Assembly (NCBI GenBank): GCA_007280315.1
Contig: QYQC01000141.1
Span: 1-8,657, forward strand
Source of the DNA: Betaproteobacteria bacterium
Lineage (GTDB): Bacteria; Pseudomonadota; Gammaproteobacteria; Burkholderiales; SG8-39
Reading direction: 5' to 3'
DNA: 8,657 nucleotides
Below, piece by piece: positions 7,037 through 8,657 of the stretch. The first letter of the stretch is position 1, and the number at the start of each line of letters is the position of its first letter. The position numbers and the translations under genes were made by a program. Below the pieces are notes generated by a model that was not told the origin of the DNA, did no database searches, and saw only the letters and a list, made by a program, of their open reading frames with translations.

Positions 7037-7198
7037 GTTGCGGCGGGCTTCGGCGCCGAAGGCATCCTGGTGACGAAAACCGCAGACGTGCCCGCTGCAC
7101 TCGCGCGTGCGCAGGCTGTGGCCAGGTCGGGCAAGCCGGTGCTGCTCAATGTGTGGCTGGACAAGACCGACTTTCGCGAGGGTTCGATTTCGATGTGA
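7037..7198 (+). pseudogene. Severed C-terminal part of the ILVBL/HACL2-like gene
   Basis: The same reading frame continues for 53 sense codons after the TAG at 7034-7036 and ends at TGA (7196-7198). The translation runs from VAAGFGAEGILV to PVLLNVWLDKTDFREGSISM. This is the expected C-terminus of the family: ILVBL, as recalled, ends with a very similar GRTDFRDGSIAV and has YHKAA at the site of the break. No ribosome site suggests independent translation. The tail shows no further damage, so the amber codon is either recent or an artefact. Confidence 0.85.
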
Positions 7199-7275
7199 CT
7201 GTTGCGGGAGCTAGCTTGCGCCGATAGACAGGGCACTAGACCAGAAGCGCGTGTCAGAATCACGGCTCCAAGCAT

Positions 7276-7357
7276 TGTCATCCCGAGCGCGGCGAGGGAT
7301 CTGCTTCTTCGTGGCTAAACAAAAGCAGATTCCTCGGGCTGCGCCCTCGGAATGACA
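7276..7357. repeat. Inverted pair of REP-like intergenic repeats
   Basis: Two arms of about 35 bases face each other across a 16-base loop (7307-7322). The outer ends are TGTCAT (7276-7281) and ATGACA (7352-7357); the inner arms ATCTGCTT (7299-7306) and AAGCAGAT (7323-7330) are perfectly complementary. The middles (CCGAGCGCGGCGAGG and CCTCGGGCTGCGCCCTCGG) are imperfect copies, and the right one is itself a mismatched hairpin. The form resembles dispersed, genome-wide REP/BIME-type elements ending in TGTCAT. It lies between the convergent ILVBL-like and GNAT genes, where a transcript from either side would fold into a long hairpin and could act as a two-way terminator or mRNA 3' stabiliser. 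No transposase is present in the window. The genome-wide copy number is unknown. Confidence 0.75.
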
Positions 7358-7376
7358 GCCAAACATGAATCGGTGA

Positions 7377-7850
7377 CTACGCTTTGACGCGGATGTCGCG
7401 CAGCATGCGCACCGCGGTCTCCCCGCCGCGGTAATAGCCGGGAACACGTACGGTCTCGGCGAAACCCTGGTTGACGTAGAAGCGGCGCGCATCCAGATTG
7501 GTCTCGCGCAATTCGAGATGGATGCTGACTATGCCGGCAGTGAGGGCGGATTCGGTGAGCCAGAGGAGCATGTGCCGCGCCACGCCCTGGCGTCGGTACG
7601 CGGGGCGTACTGCCAGGAGCGACAAATGCGCGCGCTCTTCGCCGAACTGCAGAATGGCGAAGCCGGCCACAGGCGCGCCGTCGCGGGCGGTCACAACCAG
7701 CGTGTCGCGCTGCACCAGGTTGCGCGCGACGCGCTCGGGCGTCCAGGTCCAGGGCAGGCCGGTCTCGATCAGATCGCGCGACATCATCGCGATCGGCGTT
7801 GCATCCGAGGGCGCGGCGAGTCGGAGCGTCAGATGGCGCGAGGCTTTCAC
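7377..7850 (-). CDS. GNAT-family N-acetyltransferase
   Basis: 157 residues, normal for a single-domain GNAT enzyme that moves an acetyl group from acetyl-CoA to an amine. The acetyl-CoA pyrophosphate loop is RRQGVA at residues 86-91, preceded by the beta strand LSLLAVRP. The C-terminal part has the usual N-x-x-A-R-R-F-Y then NQGF pattern (about 117-130). The overall form recalls RimI-like and small-molecule GNATs; the substrate is not recognisable. The start is GTG at 7850-7848. It shares the bases GTGA with the TGA that would end the LLM oxidoreductase gene in its restored frame, so the two were once translationally coupled in one minus-strand operon. In the sequence as given, the shifted LLM frame stops at 7899, about 50 bases short of this start, which may reduce translation of this gene. 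Confidence 0.86.
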   Translation of the reverse strand: MKASRHLTLRLAAPSDATPIAMMSRDLIETGLPWTWTPERVARNLVQRDTLVVTARDGAPVAGFAILQFGEERAHLSLLAVRPAYRRQGVARHMLLWLTESALTAGIVSIHLELRETNLDARRFYVNQGFAETVRVPGYYRGGETAVRMLRDIRVKA

Positions 7851-8657
7851 CGCAATTCAAATTCCTGTGCCAGCAATGCGTAGGACGCAAGGCGGCTCTC
7901 ATAGTCGCCGGTGATGGTGAGGATCATCAGTTCGTCGGCATCGAATTGCTCGCGCAGTTGCAGCAGTCGCTCGCGCACCTGGCGCGGATCGCCGATGACC
8001 GCGCGCGCGCTGCGAGCGGATGTAGGCGAGTTCGCGTTCCGAATATTGCTGCGCTTCGGCCTGCGCCGGCGTCGGGATCGGCGTGTTCAGTCCCTGCGCC
8101 ATGTGCAGCCGGCGCAGGTCAACGCAGGCAGCCAGCTTCTCCGCTTCGGCCGCAGTCTCGGCGCAGATCACGAACACGCAGACGACCGCGTGGGGCGCGG
8201 CCTCGCGCAGCGATGGCTGGAAGCGCGTCCTGTAGGTGCGCGTCACCAGGTCGCCGCCCTGCGCATTGATGAAATGGGCGAAGGCGAAGCGCAGGCCCAG
8301 CGCTGCCGCCAGCGCGCCGCTGTAGTCCGATGAGCCGAGCAGCCAGACCGGCGGGGCCGCCGGCCCCGCCGGCATCGCCTTCACCCGGGCGAAGGCGTGA
8401 TCCGCCGGCAAGGTGTCGTCGAGGAATCCCACCAGATCCTGTACCTGCTCGGCGAAGTGATCGGCGGCCGAGTACTGGCCGTTGGACAGCGCCTGCGCAG
8501 TCGCGAGGTCGCCGCCGGGCGCGCGCCCCAGTCCGAGATCGATGCGACCGGGAAACAGCGCCTCCAGCATGCGGAACACCTCCGCCACCTTGAGCGCGCT
8601 GTAGTAGGGCAACAGCACGCCGCCGGTGCCGACGCGTATGCGCGTCGTCGCGCTCGC
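7847..8657 (-). pseudogene. LLM-class flavin-dependent oxidoreductase, 5' partial and frameshifted
   Basis: The frame is open from the right edge, so the N-terminal part (roughly 65-70 residues if the family's usual 330-340 holds) is outside the window. The visible part starts at RIRVGTGGVLLPYYSALKVA and includes FPGRIDLGLGRAPGG, both typical of luciferase-like monooxygenases of the YhbW type that use reduced FMN. The frame goes wrong at the tract CGCGCGCGCGC (8000-8010). Upstream it reads ERELAYIRSQRAR; downstream the family sequence resumes one frame over as VIGDPRQVRERL and ADELMILTITGDYESRL, ending EFELR and TGA at 7849-7847. Adding one GC unit restores RSQRARAVIGDP, so a two-base loss by slippage is the simplest cause. 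Without correction the product ends at 7899 with an arginine-rich nonsense tail. The substrate is unknown. Confidence 0.85.

Noticed and set aside
7899..8000. The arginine-rich C-terminus of the LLM frame as a real protein end
   Set aside because: The family sequence resumes in the neighbouring frame and ends in a GTGA overlap with the next gene, so this tail is a frameshift product.

Overview
The window is GC-rich, densely packed bacterial DNA. Gene content (tandem periplasmic DsrE-like proteins, a SulP-STAS-cNMP transporter, an acyl-CoA ligase) and base composition suggest a proteobacterium, most likely a beta- or gamma-proteobacterium. This is inferred from style and family recall, not from a marker gene.

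Layout. On the minus strand, positions 59-1127 hold two tandem, clearly paralogous genes for exported DsrE-fold proteins, each with one conserved cysteine. Upstream of them on the same strand (1305-3500) is a SulP anion transporter with C-terminal STAS and cyclic-nucleotide-binding domains. A 243-base divergent intergenic region (3501-3743) separates it from a plus-strand pair: an AMP-forming acyl-CoA ligase (3744-5450) and, overlapping it by 4 bases, a thiamine-diphosphate enzyme (5447 onward). The latter closely resembles the animal protein ILVBL (HACL2, 2-hydroxyacyl-CoA lyase 2). An inverted pair of REP-like repeats (7276-7357) lies in the convergent intergenic region. After it come, on the minus strand, a GNAT acetyltransferase (7377-7850) and a luciferase-like flavin oxidoreductase (LLM) gene that runs off the right edge.

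How the genes may work together. The ligase and lyase form a translationally coupled pair whose expected chemistries are consecutive: a CoA ligase activates a (2-hydroxy) fatty acid, and an HACL-type lyase cleaves the 2-hydroxyacyl-CoA into formyl-CoA and an aldehyde one carbon shorter. This looks like a compact bacterial alpha-oxidation module and is the most interesting hypothesis here. Substrate and pathway are inferred.

Two genes are broken in the sequence as given. The ILVBL-like gene has an in-frame amber codon at 7034-7036, followed by 53 further family-like codons ending at 7198. The LLM gene has a frameshift at a GC-dinucleotide tract (8000-8010). Its natural end in the restored frame overlaps the GNAT start in a GTGA junction. 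Either these are real pseudogenising mutations flanking the repeat pair, or they are sequencing or assembly errors. The sequence alone cannot decide.
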